Shown: positions 39,314 to 53,756, numbered from the stretch's first letter. The stretch is 64,000 nucleotides of DNA from Cinclus cinclus (GCF_963662255.1 NC_085047.1:46903006-46967005); one strand, 5' to 3'. The notes: generated by a model not told the origin, from the sequence alone. Numbers and translations: made by a program.

Positions 39314-39760
39314 AGGTGTTGATGCCTCCACTGCTCCTTGCACCCTTGGCAAAAGACAGCTCAGGTCGGGTGCTCAGGGGGAATATTGCTAGTTGGAAGA
39401 TCTGGAGCATCTACCAGGAAAGCTTTGCAGGTAGGGAGAGGAAGGCTGGAGTGGAGATGCTGGAGCTCTTGAGGAAGGGGGAAAGAGTGCTTGGAAGGAG
39501 ATCTCAGGAAGCATACAGAGAAAAACTTCATTTACTCACAGAGCAGCTGGGACAGAGCTGAGGAGCCCAGATCAGGAGCCAGGGAGGGAAGCTCTAACCT
39601 CTGGGTTGCAGACTTACAGGGTGTGTGCTGCAAGGTGAGATGTAGGAACGCTTTTAACAGGGTCATAAATTGCTGTCCTTCAAAAAGTGAACTGAAAGCT
39701 TGATCTGGGAGACTAAACTTGCCTTTTGCTCCTATAACACTGGGGAGAGGGTGGAGGAGG

Positions 39761-39783
39761 AGGAGAGAGAGAGAGAGAGAGAG
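39761..39783. repeat. (GA)n dinucleotide repeat
   Basis: About eleven uninterrupted GA units following a gga-rich stretch. Confidence 0.9.
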
Positions 39784-40488
39784 TACTGTCCTTGAAGAAA
39801 CATGTTTTCCCAGTAAGTGTGCAGGGAGGTGACGATATGCTTCTTTATTGTCCCAGCAGGGCTGCACCTGCAGTGTTTTATGCTTTTGTTTGTGTCCCCA
39901 CAGTCGTGGAAGGGCTATGAAGCTGCAAATACTGGCGAACAGAAATTTTTCTGACAAAAAAGGGACAATTTGTCATAGTTTACTAAAAACTACTTGGTGC
40001 AAAGATTTCCTTGGCTGCATTCTAAAAATATCTTTTATGTTCCTGTGCAAATAAAGGAAGGGAACTGTTCAGCCCTTCAAATGGTAGGTCAAGGTGCACA
40101 GAAACATGAAGAAAAAAGCAGATTGAAGTGCATGTTGGTAACAGCATTTGGGCCAAGTATATAATTACTACAGGTAGCTAAGAACTGGATAAATATATAA
40201 ATTGTCCTCCAGTACCATCAGACTTTCCTTTTAAATATCTCTGATCTAAAATTATTCCATATGTTTCAGATTGATTTTTTTTAAGTAACAATCAGAATTA
40301 TCTGGTCTCAGTGTCCAGGTTCCATGGTTGAAGTGAGCCTGGAAGCAGGACAGTTTCTGTGCACAATTTTTGGAAGAAGAATTAAAATCAATTTCCTTGA
40401 GTGAAGGCAGAGACTTATAGACTGAGCGTGGTCAAATCCCAGGAGGGATAATGACTGTGGCACCTGGTTTAATGCCCTTCTGCTTCTG

Positions 40489-40505
40489 TTATTATTATTA
40501 TTATA

Positions 40506-40538
<33 letters not shown>

Positions 40539-40540
40539 TA
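40489..40540. repeat. (ATT)n trinucleotide repeat
   Basis: About seventeen att/tta units with one interruption (ttataatta). The open frame of repeated asparagines across it is an artefact. Confidence 0.92.
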
Positions 40541-43175
40541 CAGTAATAAAGCGCCTTCTTGTAAATTGTATCAATGGAGAGACAAAGTGTGATTCCTTTG
40601 GCAGCTGACTTGCAAGGAATGGTCAGGCTTTCTGTATGAGTAGCTTTGCTCAGGAAAACCTGACACAGCCATGATCAGAAAACCCAATTATGTCTTTTAC
40701 TGATGACAGTGACTCGTGTCTCCCTGGGTAAATCTGCTTTAATCAGGAGACTGCAAGAAGCAGGCCTGTAGTTAATTTGATGGGCAAACTCTGAAGAGGC
40801 CCAGTTCAAAAGGGTGATTATGGATCTGAATGTGAAGGAAACTTGTAACTTTGTCAGAGATGTAGAAATCCTGTGGAAATGGTATCCCAGCAAGGGTGAA
40901 ACTGCATATAAGGATTTGAAGATTGTGAGCGCTTGGCAGAGGGTCTGCAGAGAATGGGACAAGGGCAGGTTGCAGAAAAGTTTGTGTCTTAGAGATGTAG
41001 AAGCATGGGGATAAAATGGAAATTGCTGCAATAAAGCTGATTTGGGCCCTGAAATGTGTATTCAAACTTTTATAAGGTGAAAAGTTTTTAAGCTATATAC
41101 CTGGAAAAGGAACATAAGCCTTTCCACACCAACGCAACACACGCAGTGCATCCAGGTGGGAGTGTAAATGCAATACAGTCTGAATGTGGATGCTAACTGG
41201 GCTAGCCCTGTTTCTGATAAACTCCTTTGGGTGATAACATGGGTCTGGGAAGCTCCCTGTTGTGGGATGAACAAAGGGAGAAGGGACAGCCAATACTGCT
41301 GCTGAAAGAAGTGGCTATTTTTTCTCCAGCCATCCATCAAAAGATGAGTTCTTTTGCTGGCCCAAGTGTTTCTTTGCTGCCTGGGGAATCGAAGCAGGAA
41401 ACTGGAAAACACATCTGGCCAAGCAAAAGGGCTTCAGTCACAGTGGTTCCCTCCCAGGTCACTGGAAGGTGCAGCACAAAGGTGGGAGCAAACCCTGGGT
41501 GAGGGAGTGTTTGCTTCCCTCTGAGGCAATGCAGGTGTTTTCCAGCCTCTAGTGTGTGTCTGCCTTGGGCTGTGTGGTTTGTGTTTGGCTGGAGGGCTAT
41601 CAGTGTGGCTTGGGATGTGCTTGGGACATTAGGAACATCCTTTTAAATGAAAGAATAGAGGAGGACCTGGAAGTACATGCATGATGAGTTTACTGAAGCA
41701 TGATAATTTCAGGAAAGTGCAGTATTTTATTTTTGGTAGGAGTATCTTTTCTTAGAAATGGAAAATTTTGCTAATCTGAATGGCTGTGTTAGGCATGACC
41801 TACAGAAGAGAGTATTTTTTACAGTGTGTAGAATGAGTATTAGTAGAAGACTTGTATGATAAATGATGAAAACTCTGAAGAGAAGACAGTGATGCAGAGT
41901 GCTGAAAGGTATTAGACTGGAGTGAAGCTATTAGTGGAGTTTTTATGACTTGGTCCCTGTACTGATTTTATTCCCTGGTTTTATTAGGGACATTAAACAT
42001 CTTGTCATGAGAAGGTAGTGGTGTGTTACTGCAATTTTTTGCAAAGCTGGGAAGTATTTCCACCACAGGAGGCAACCTCACAGAAAGGCCTTGGTGACCT
42101 AAAGTGCCTAAAATGTTTACACGTGAGGCTTAGGGAGAGCTCTATCAGTGCCACTCCATACAACACTAGGAGGATCCAGTCTAAATGCAAAATGCAGTTG
42201 GTCACTGTGTTAAAGAAGATGAATTGTAACCAAAACAGGTTTCAGGAAGGATATACTGGGATGATCAGAGGCATGAAAAGACTATCAAATGTTAGACTAA
42301 AGACCTTGACTGACTTTGCCTGCAGAATGAAAACTGAGAGGGTATGTTCTTGCTCTCTGTAAATATTTTGAGGTATAACACCAGGGAGGAAAAAAAGCCC
42401 TTGAAATAGAATGAATTGATTTGAATGGATCGCAAGAAAGCTTAGGCTGCATAATAAGGAAGATTCAGGCTGTGAGGAAATGGGATTTTGAGCTGGTCAG
42501 AAGGGTTTTTGCAGGGAGGTGGAGATGAGACAGAAATGCTTTCTCTGCACTGTACTGTAGGAAACAGCTTTGTGACTGTGGACATTTTCTTTGTGGGGGA
42601 TATAGGTCTGAGAAAAGTCCATATACTTGAGTTACCTCATCTACTTCACCCTTGCAGATAACCCCTCTTAGAATTTGGATGGGCAATTTTGCTGAAAGCT
42701 GGGTACTGTTAAATGGTGTTCCTCACAAGTACCAGCATGGGGAATAAGGCAGAAACTGCAATCTGCTCAGCAAGGTAGGAAGGACTCTAGAAAAAAAAAA
42801 AAAGGTATTTTGAGATGCAGGTACTGTTGTAGGAAAAACTGATAGGTCAGTACACTTGACACAGGCAATACGGGAGAAAGCTTTGTGAGAAACTGCAGCT
42901 ATTGTGGTTGTTTTAAAACTATGGCTTCAGCCTTTCTGAAATCTGAATTTTATAGACTATAAGACTGTCACCAAAGAAGGACACTTACTAGTAGTGTTCT
43001 GTGAGGTACATACTACACTTTTCCTCAAGTCTATGGTCTTCCTCAGAGGACATAATTTCAAATGCTTGCTAGGCCTCAAGATAAATTTTTGTGTGAGAAA
43101 ACCCTCAGTGATTTCCTTGCCTTGGTCTGCATTTCCATGTTGATCTTAGATTCTCACTACATGCCTGGGACAGAA

Positions 43176-43297
43176 AAGCATGAGTAACTTCTATATAAAT
43201 TGTGTGTGTGTGTGTATATGTGTGTATGTATATATATAGACAAACACACACACACGTACACACACACACATAATTTATACAGAAGTTACTCATGCTT
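43176..43297. repeat. Long inverted repeat enclosing TG/CA tracts
   Basis: The left arm (about 43176-43216, starting aagcatgagtaacttct) pairs with the right arm (about 43257-43297, ending agaagttactcatgctt). The pairing gives a stem of about 41 bp with one mismatch and one single-base bulge. The inner part of the arms is (TG)n on the left and (CA)n on the right, around a loop of about 40 bases. A (TA)n run follows directly. It could be a palindromic repeat element, a local inverted duplication or a hairpin transcript. I do not recognise a family. Confidence 0.85.
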
Positions 43298-43299
43298 CC

Positions 43300-43301
<2 letters not shown>

Positions 43302-43338
<37 letters not shown>
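43302..43338. repeat. (TA)n dinucleotide repeat
   Basis: About eighteen TA units immediately after the inverted repeat. Confidence 0.93.
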
Positions 43339-43342
<4 letters not shown>

Positions 43343-46300
43343 TAAGCTTTGGTAAAGTAAGATCCTACTAAAACCTTAGTTTAATGATTTGCTTTTCCCC
43401 TAACTAAAGGTGTCTGAAATTTCGTGTTCTCATGGAAACAGGAAACTAGAAGTGCTACTTGAGGAGGCAACCAGTGTGACCTTGCAGGAAGCCCCTTCTA
43501 GAAAGGGCAGTTCTGTTTCGCTGCTAGTGCTGCATGCTTCTGCTTTCTTCCATCCTCCAACACTGGCACTCATCTGACCTGTCAGGAGATCAGTTTAGGG
43601 ATATAAAGCCCCAGGAAAAATGCTCAGCCTCCTGAACTGGCTTGCTGCCTGTTTGGGCAAGCACTAGGGCTCAGTGGGAGAATCAGGTGCAGTGTGGGAT
43701 GGTTGAAGGGTTGAGCACCATGCTTTCAACAGGAGGGAGTTGCTAAAGTGGCTTAACTGCATTGCAAACCCAAATCATACCCAGCAATCAAGAGTGGGAC
43801 ATCTTCAGATTCTTTGCAGTTGTGTAGCTCCCTCTCACTGCAGCCCTGAGAGTTTCTGGAGCCAGCTGTGTAACCATACAGAGGTGTGAAAAAGTTCAGT
43901 GTCTTTCGTTGATCTGAGAATACTGTGTTGAAGTGACATGCTAAAAGCATCAGCAGCAGTGACACACTGAGATGTGCTTGGGGATTATTCACTGCATCAG
44001 ATAAAGATCTGATGTGCTCTGTTTCTGATTCAGGAGCCAGTGGGATGTGAACGTGGCACTCTCTCCCACTTTGCCATTCATAATTTTCAAAGACAGAGTA
44101 GAAAAAGTCTGCCCCGTGGGGACTTCATTAGGGATTTTGACTAGGTTGAGATTTGCTTTGCAGTTTGAATGTGCTTAGGCTGATTTGGTGATGTGTGGTA
44201 ATGTGGTTCATTTGTGTCGCATTCAAAAAGCTCAAGAAGAAAAAGCTTGTTACACTGCAAATCCATATTTTCCCCTTCTATAAAGCCCTTTTGTTTCCTT
44301 TTCATTCCTTTTATACTGGCAGATATCTGCAGCTAATTTTGATTTGAAGATAAGATTTTATATTTGTGTTCCACTGGCTGCTGCTGATGTAAAACTTGTG
44401 TTCTAGTGTGCATGCTGCATTCTTTTGAGGTCTGACCCAGGCTGTGCATCTTTAATCTGCTAAACTTGGCTCTTCAAATTTAACCCAATTGTAGAGGCAA
44501 TTGTGACTCAAGAGATATTTTGACTTGATTCTATTATGGTTTAAATACCATTGCCTTCAACAGAATCAGGATTGAACCTGCTCCTGTGAAACCACCAATT
44601 AATTTTATGGTTGTGTCAGCAGATCCCAGTCAAGATAAGAGCTGTATTGTATTCATCATTTTAAAAACCTAAATCTAGACAGGATTCCTGCCTATGAGAG
44701 TCTACAATCTAGAGGCAATCTTCTAACATTTAGTCTTACTTTTTCATAACAAGGGGGATTTTGTCATGCTGATGCCTTCGTTAGGACATCATATGGTGTA
44801 TAATCTGAACTCAGAGTAGGAAAGTTATTGGAGAAGACTTCAGCAAAATATTTTGATTCATTTTCGAATATACAAATGCTGTAAAGTTTAAGCAAAATAG
44901 CAATATATTTAACTTTAAAAATCTGATTTCTTTGGAAGATCCATATTTGCAGGTACCGGGGAGACCAACAACCTCGTCTTTGAGCTCTTCAGCTACTAGC
45001 TCTGTTGAAGTGGTTACTATATATCTTTTGGGTTTTTCACTCAGAATAACAACTTATTTCATCAAAGCTGAAATTAACTTCATGACTGAAGTTTTACCCA
45101 TTGAATGACAGGCCCACTGGTGTGCATGTGAGGAGTAGGGGTCTTGTGAAGGAGCAGAGCCACCTGATTTCCTCCAGCATTTCCCAAAGACTGGGTCAGC
45201 GGTGTCGCTGTCAGCATAAGTCGTGGCATAGCAACACCAAAGATGTGTGGATTTTCTGAGAAATATTAAGGAAATACTCTTTATTCTACTCAGAAAGTGA
45301 GATACTAAAATTGTGTAATTAAATCCATGACTTTGTGGTGGGATTACCCCTAGGAAAAGGAATGGGGGCAGTGTCCAAAAAGTCATCCCTGGAGAGATTC
45401 TTTATGAGAAGTGTTTGCCAAGTAAGGGGACACTGCTGTCTGAAAAGGGAAGTGTGACATCTTTTCCTCAGCAGCAACTCTTTGAAATGCTGGTTTTCTT
45501 TCCCATCCCAAAAAGGTGGGAAATTAAAACAATTAATTTTTAAAAATTTAGACTGAATAACTAATTGAGGCCTGCTAGGTAAAGATCATAGTTTGCCAAT
45601 CCTTTTTTGTAGTGCTCACCAAAGCATGTAGTTTTTGAAATTTCTTTGTGAAGCTTGTTGATTTTCAAGACCCCAGTGGATATGTGGCATTTCAGTGATG
45701 ATCTTTCCAAAATGTGATAGCTTGTGATGCTGTGTTTGTTTGATGTTCCCCTTCCAGAATGACAATGTGAACAGTAATTGTCCTCTGAGCTAGTACCTAG
45801 CTGGTAGCTTTGCATAAAATTAGCAGCAAAATATAGAGACAGACTCTTATTCATCAGTCCTTGACCAAATCATCTTGCTGAAAGAATAAAACATTAATTA
45901 CTTTTATAGTGTGCATATATATCACTACATATGAATAATAATTATTTAGTCCCCGTGGCTAAGTGTTTCTTGAAAGATCCTGAGCATTCTGCTCTTTTTA
46001 TGATGGCACCAGCTAGCTGAAAGATTATGTACTTCTTTAATGGTGGATAAATCCATTTTGTGGGGTACTCACTGAATATAGAGGCTCATGCGGATTAAGT
46101 ACTTTTTATCCCTCACTTTACAATGTTTTTCAGCATGTGAATTTAGTTCACTTAAGCAGCACTTTCTGCTGAATGAGGTCTATCTTTCCTTTAAGCCTGT
46201 GTTCTTTGCTTAGAGAACCACAAAACAAGGCAAACAATACTGACAAAACACTTTGTTCCATCTTAGTCGGATTTAAGGAAAGCATGTTTTATTTAAAAAT

Positions 46301-48890
46301 CTCTGTCTGGTCAAAACCTTAACTGGTATTCAGGCTAAAGAGTGTGCAGCTGTAGAGTGGCAGCTCTGCTTTAACATACAGGTTGTCTTTTGATAGAAGA
46401 GAATTTGTGGAGTGGGGAGCTGGGGGAGGTCAAGTTACAGCTTTCAGTAAATCTGAGCGTGCCTGAAATGGTTCTTTTAATGTCTTAAAATATTTGTTGC
46501 CTTTTTATCATTGCAAGGCTGAGCTATGTTCCATTTAAGCTGACGGGAAACCCTTCTCCCATATTCTTCAAAAATTGGCTCTGACCCCTGTATCAAATTG
46601 CATACCACCTTGCTTTCTGATTCTTGGAGGGGTTCAGCCAAGCGTTATGAATTAGATGCTGAGATAACATTGATGACTGCAGTTCTTTATTGTGCCAAGG
46701 GAATCAAAAATAAAATAGAGGTCAGAAGTGTGACTAGTAAATGATACAGTGTGGGCCTGGTCCTGCTGGCGTGGAAGGGAGGGGAACAGATCTGCTTGTT
46801 TATTTGTTTTCTAAGAGTCGACTTTGTCCTGGTCCTGTTCCGTTGTGGTGTGGAGAAGGAAGCTCATCAGCTTCCAGAGAAAAGACACTGTGACAGTTTA
46901 TGTAGCCTAAGATCTGCCCCTGGAATTTTGTCAAGACTTCCAGCAGCATTACGAGCAGATCTTGGGTATTTAGGTGAAAATGAGTTTTCATCTCATGTGC
47001 TTGGCTGAGCAGATATAAACTGAGCCTTTATGAACTGGAAGCATAGCTGTTGATGGGCAGCCTCTCCTCAGGCACAGTGGGGTTGCTCATCCCATAATGA
47101 TTTCATGTCCAGGGAGGGCATGCTTAAAGCTTGACAGATGCTGCAAACTTGAAATCTCACAGGAGAGGATATCAGTAAAACCAAGAGCTGAGGAGCTGGC
47201 AGTAGCAAAAATGGATGGAGTTCTAATTGGCACCTCATCCTCCTGCAGCTCACATCAGAAGAGCTCTGTAAACAGCCCTGGGGTAGCATGGTGCTCTGTG
47301 CCAGCCTGGTCTCTCCAGAGAAGGTTCTTGATAGTGTACAGAGAAAGGGAATGGGAGAGGAGCAGCAACGGGGCAAAGAGGTGAAGCACTGAAATCCCTC
47401 CTGTGCTGACAGTGTCCTGGGATTTCTACTGTCGGTGCTGGAGTCTGCTTACTTTGTTTGGGAAGTGCTACTTTTCTGTTGTCTGCATCAGGGCATGGAA
47501 GTACCAGGGTGTCTGCATCTATGTAGGTATTGTGGCTTTTGGCAATCATGATCCCAAAGGGTTCAAGGGCCTTGGGATCTTTACAAGCTTTTTATAAAAG
47601 ATGCCAATCTTTTGAAAGATGCTAATCTTTAAGCGACGTCATAACTGCTGCGTAGCAGCAGCACAGAACAGTCACACTTGATTTTTATTTTGTAAGTAGG
47701 GATTGGTGTAAAATAAAAACTTTATACAACATAACTAAGAGGTTTAGGGGAAGAAAGTAAGATGGATGCTGGATCTGTGAGATACAAGGTGACCTCAGGT
47801 AGGGAGAATGCAGTTGCCTAGCTGTGGTTTTTCCAGGGACACCTTGCCTGATTTCTCTCATCTTATTTAATGTGCTATGGAATATGAAATGTTCTATGAC
47901 TGGCAGCATTGGTGCCCGTTTTCTTGTCCCTCCTCTGGCCCTGAAGGGTTTCCTGCTGTCTGTCTAAAAGACTTTTGGAGAACTACTGACACAAACACAA
48001 AAAACCAATCAGCTAGTCCTCTTGGCAGCCTTCCCCCACCCCCCCAACTTTTTTTTTTTTAATGTTCTGTCAAATTATCAAACAAAGCATTCTGAAAAGA
48101 GGCTGCCTGGAGAAACTCATCAAAGAAAGCTCTGTGACACTCACCAAGTGAGACACAGAGTGTGCAGGGCTTGACTCACACTGTGGTCTAATTTGGAAAA
48201 GAAAGTGGTGCTGCTTGGACACTGGTATTTGGCTTCTCATTGTGGCTGGAGGTAGTTCACCCAGCCAGAAACTAACAGACTTAGCATGAGAGTACAGAAA
48301 ACACCACAGCAAATGCTAAACTAGACCTTTATTTATTACAGCTCTGGATGAGTGTTAATTATTAGCTGAACATAGTATGTTCTAGAGGCTGTTTGCATTA
48401 CAGCATGGGAAGGGCCAATGGCATGTAAAATGTGTGTGTTGGTAGGCAGAACAGCAAAGCAAACTGCTCCGGAGGAGAATAGGGCTTTTCTTTGTTTCCC
48501 TTCACTACATATGCAGTTTTTAGTAATGCCATGGAGTCATAATGAGGGATTTGCATGAAATTACTCAGGAGATTATATATATAAACATGACTTTTATTAA
48601 AACAGGGTGGATTAACAATGTGTTAGTGTGCAGCAGGTATGTAGGAAGTGTTGACTACATCAGATATATTTCTTGTTAATAGTTGTTTGGACTTCTGGAT
48701 TAGGTGTTTTCTTGTCTCTGCTGGATCAGTGTAGCAGTTTGCAAAAGGGAAAACTATACATGACATAGAGCAGAATAGTTTGCTTGGTGTAAAAAGGTAC
48801 TTGCTGGGTTTTTAGGCATGATGGTCTGAAGAGGCTTTCTTTTGTCAGGTTACAAAATACATAGGAGTTTTAGCTCCATAGGGTTATAAG

Positions 48891-49184
48891 AAAGAAAGAA
48901 AGAGAGAAAGAAAGAGAGAAAGAAAGAAAGAGAGAAAGCAAGAAAGAAAGAGAGAAAGAAAGAAAGAGAGAAAGCAAGAAAGAAAGAGAGAAAGAAAGAA
49001 ATAGAGAAAGAGAAAAAGAAAGAAAGAAAGAGAGAAAGAAAGAAATAGAGAAAGAGAAAAAGAAAGAAAGAAAGAGAGAAAGAAAGAAATAGAGAAAGAG
49101 AAAAAGAAAGAAAGAAAGAGAGAAAGAAAGAAATAGAGAAAGAGAAAAAGAAAGAAAGAAAGAGAGAAAGAAATAGAGAAAGAG

Positions 49185-49219
<35 letters not shown>
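48891..49219. repeat. (GAAA)n purine microsatellite with 44-bp higher-order unit
   Basis: About 330 bases of almost pure purine sequence (gaaa and gaga units) on the plus strand. Interruptions by ataga recur at about 49002, 49046, 49090 and 49134, 44 bases apart, then at 49174 (40 apart). A longer compound unit has therefore been duplicated inside the simple repeat. The earlier half carries gca interruptions instead. The long Phe/Leu/Ser frame on the minus strand is an artefact of the repeat. Confidence 0.95.
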
Positions 49220-50297
49220 GTATTGATGTGTTTTATACAGGACCCTGTACTGTTCTTTCAACTACCAAGCAACACAAATGTCTTGCATTCTTAAACATTC
49301 TCTGAGCAATGTACATGTGTTTTACATGTTTCTACTTATTTACAATTAACTACTTCATATGGTTAGCTGTTTTAAAACAAGCAAATAGAACTTTCATTGT
49401 GATGCCTGTAATGATGCCTGTAACCATGCACTTTGTTAATTTAGAATCTGATTTTTAATCAATCTGCCTGGAAATAAGATAAGATAATTATTTTCTTCCC
49501 TTGTTAGGTGGTGGAGAATGGAGAAAGGGAAAAGGGTCCTGGGCTTGCTAACACTGACCAGCCATTATCAGTTTTCTGAATTAAGTATTTCTGGGGGTTT
49601 TTTCTTTGTGATATGTGCATCTTTGTACATACAATTCAGTTATTTGAACATTCAGAGTTAAATCACAGGTTAAAAAACCAAACAGGTAAAGTGTGGAAAT
49701 GTAGCAAAATGAAAATCAATCACTTTGTAGTTGAATACTTTATGAACAGCTCTCACAGAAAACATGTGGAATGTGGTGCAACATCTGATTTATATAATTT
49801 TGAGGTCACCTCCTTATTTGGCCCTGAATTAAATGATTTGAGCAAGGCAGGCAGCCTCCCCTTTCAGAGGAATGCAGGTTACTTTCCATAGTTGTTCCAG
49901 TTGGGCATGTTTGGTATTTGTGTCAGCTTTCAAGAAAGATGTCCAGCAACTTTAAGTACAGTGCAAGGAAATATTTGCACTGGAAAACTGATAGAGAAGT
50001 GAGTTGCTGGAATAAAAGTATGCAAAAATTGCTGTATTGTAGGGCTAAATCTTGCTCTTCAAATGTGCATAGAGGGACTTTCTAAAAGTCATAACCAGAA
50101 GGAGAAATGTGATCAGGAAACACCATATCCTTTCCATGCTGAGAGAGTTGGTTTTCAGCAAGACTTTCCCTTCCTAAGATGATGAGACAAGAGGGTGGTG
50201 TTGGCAGCATGGACCAGCCTGTGTTTTGCTCATTTCTAGCTGGAATAATGACATGCATACTTAAAATGTGAGCATAAGGGATTAATGTTATCTAAGG

Positions 50298-50402
50298 CTG
50301 GGGTGGTATATGGTTTAGGGGTAGGCTCAGCAGTGTTAGGCTAATGGTTGGACTCAATGATCTTAAAGATCCTTTCCAACCCAAAGTATTCTGTGATTCT
50401 AC
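50298..50402 (+). mobile_element. CR1 LINE 3' terminal fragment
   Basis: A CR1 tail: ggtatatggtttaggggtag, cagtgttaggctaatggttg, gactcaatgatcttaaagat, cctttccaacccaaagtatt, ctgtgattctac. It resembles the tail of the copy at 17150-17256, suggesting the same or a related subfamily. Confidence 0.92.
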
Positions 50403-52311
50403 ATAAATTACTATCCTGCTGGATGTTTATTTCTGCCTCTCTTGTACTAGATGAGATGTTATTGTAAGAATTTCCCCAGCCATGGGGAGAAGGATATGAT
50501 GGGATTTTAGTGTCCTACATTACTTACAGGATCTGATCCAAAGTCACAAACACTGATTTACTCTAACGGTGTCTGACCACACCAGAATTTCTAAGTCTCC
50601 TGAAAGGAAAAGATTTGGCTGTGTAAAGAAATTATTCAATTTCTTCTAAAGGGTGATTGTTGATGTACCTACCTCTCTGATCCCACATCCTGATTGCTCT
50701 GTCATGTTCATGTTGAACTATTTTCCTCATGTTTGTACATGAATTTCTGAGAATTTTGAAGAAGAACAAAAGAGATGTAGCTGTGTTATAACTGAATAGA
50801 AAGTTAAAATAGGATAAGCTTGTAAAATGAAGATTGAATTTATGAGCTTGAAATCCATTTCACTCATCCAGAGTGCAGTACAGCACAAACCCCCTGATTC
50901 AGGGTCTGCTAGTTACGTGTACCACAGCACTGTCATGAGCCATCAAACCTGCCAGATAAAGAGAGACTATTTTAAAGTTTCTCCTTCAGGGCATGGGGAA
51001 ATAGTTCTTGCAAAGATAGAAATTTATGATGATGCTAAAAAAAAATGCAGATGAAGTGAATAATTAATGAATTCTCGACAGGACTGAAATATCTTCCTAA
51101 AATGCTGCTATTTTTAGCAGGGAGTTCTTCTGCAGTGCTTGTCATGTGATCCTATTGCCTTCTGAGAGCAGGAAAACAATTTGAATTAGTTTCTCTTTCC
51201 CCATGGACTTACATAAGCCCAGTATATAGTACCCCTTAGCATCTGATTCTGCCTTAAAACAAACACAGATGACTTTAAACATGCAAAATAAAACACTAAT
51301 GAAATCAATACTTAAAGATAATCTTCTTTGCAGCTGAATACCTTTTATAATAGTTCGTACTTCTGAGGCTGTGCAAGGAGGAGTACTGCAATGGGTGTAA
51401 CTGGCAGCTGCTGCTGGTCCAGTGATGCTCAATGCGGCTGCGGTTTCAAGCTGGCAAAGGACATAGAGGCAATTATCAATAGGAGGTTGCAGGGTATGGC
51501 CCACAGATAAGGGTTTAATGTGAACAGATTTGTGTGTCTTTTGCCTATAACCAGCATAGACTATTGCTGTGTTTGAACTACTTGGAACTAAAAATGTCAT
51601 AGTCAGAAATTACTCTAAAAAAAAGCTGCCACATCCACAAAGGGATACGGTCACTGCCATAGTGAATTTTCAGGTGCTGAACATGTGAAACTAAGTTCTG
51701 TCTGGGGTTTCTCTTTCCTGAGTGGTAATGAGGTATCCAGTGCCCATTAAAGGGGAAGCGAGGAGCAGCTTACTTGCTGCCTTTCTTGCCTACTGGAGTT
51801 GCCACAAATTTAATTTAGAGGAGCCCTCCAAATGCCAAACCTTGAAGTGCTTGGGAGGGCCTGAGGTGGACTCTGTCTTTGCAGATCAGTACCCAGTTTG
51901 TACAGGTGCAGAGGGATGTTGGCTCCCTTCCCCCATTTGCATGGGATTTGTTTCCCCCACAAGGGATAGTTCATGGGTGGCTTCTCAAAGGTGTGTACAG
52001 CTCTTTGCACCTGGCTGGTCCCCAGCCCCCGTGGACTACCCTGGAATTGCCACTCTAAGCAGCAGTGAAACATCTGGGCTGAAGCACACTGGTTTGGGAA
52101 AGGGTTGGGACCTGAGCCTCAAGCAGCAGAGGTGGCCCCAAAGGCACCTGCAGCTTCAGGGAAACTGCAGGCTCTGGTGATGGCAGACTTTGGGAAGCTC
52201 CTGGGTTAAGTCGTGGCAGGTGGTTTCTTGGGCTGTGGCTCCTTAGTTGTGTTCAGGCACAAGTTTATGGCTTAGGTGCCATACACACTTTGCTGCATCT
52301 GGGCCTTGGTA

Positions 52312-52405
52312 AGTGTTTTCCCTTCTCTGTGCTCCTATCTGAAAGGATTGTTTTAAGATTTAATGTCTGTAAAATACATGCATTGTATGGAGCTTTATAA
52401 TAACT
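52312..52405 (+). mobile_element. MIR-like SINE 3' fragment
   Basis: Shows the order ttcccttctctgtgctcc, then tctgaaaggattgtttta, agatttaatgtctgtaaa, and ggagctttataataac. This resembles the MIR/CORE-SINE 3' half (ctctgtgcctcag, aggattgttgtgaggatt, aatgtaaagcgctttg). It is diverged and seen only by eye. Confidence 0.35.
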
Positions 52406-53379
52406 AGAAACTGATCCTCAGCTGGAAGCTGGGTGTGGTTGATGTGAGTGCTACTGAAATGAAAACTTGTTATGGAAAAGTACATTGAATTATCTCTGTT
52501 TTTTTTTTCTTGTGCCCGGTGAAAAGACTATTTTCAGGCTTATTTTTCCCAGCTTTCCATCAGCTCTCCCATGCTACAGCTCACCACCTTCTTTTCCAGT
52601 GTTCTTGCTCAGTAATTTGCATGTGTCCTTCCTAAAATGAATCTGGTTATCAGGTGACTGCGCTTTAAGCACTCTATCAAGCAAATTTTTAAAAGAAATT
52701 TTAAGCAATCTTAAGGATGTGGAAGGCAACACACAGACTGAAGAAGTGAGTCAATTGGAAGGAGTGGATTCTGTGGTGGCAGGGGATCTGATGAATGACT
52801 GATACCCTCAGTGCATCCTGTCCTCAGTGGGATGGGACACAAGGTCCACCCTGATAATGCAAACCTGCAGGGCTTTTCCGTGCCTACTTCATCTCAGCAC
52901 ACAGGTTTCATGTTCCTGTTTGAAGCTCTATTGGGCTGTGGCTTTGTGGTACAGATAATACATCAAATGAAGGGTAGCAAATCACATGTTTTTAAATTAG
53001 TAAAATGCATCAAGTCCTCCATGCATTGAAACAGCATAGAGATTTTAAGACTGTAAATTTTATTACAGCCCTGCACACTGGTTCTAGTTTCTTTTATTTA
53101 TATCTGTTTGTTTGAATACCTGCACTTACCAGTGAAACAATTAGTTATAGAAGTCCAGCAAAATCTTGTGAACTGCTTGGGAGCTATCAGAAATTAAAAT
53201 ATCTGTTTTCATCTTTGTTGTTGCTGTATTGATTTGGGCAATGAGGCAATGAGAGTAATTTTTGCTTCACGTAGGGTTATCTACCCTTCTGACTGTCTCC
53301 TGAAACACCCAGCAATACAGCTGTATATAGCTAAAACTGGGAGTATTGAAATAGTTTATTCTGCAATATAGCAAGGAGA

Positions 53380-53756
<377 letters not shown>

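Noticed and set aside
48884..49261. 125-codon Phe/Ser/Leu-rich minus-strand frame
   Set aside because: It is the translation of the GAAA/GAGA microsatellite and not a gene.
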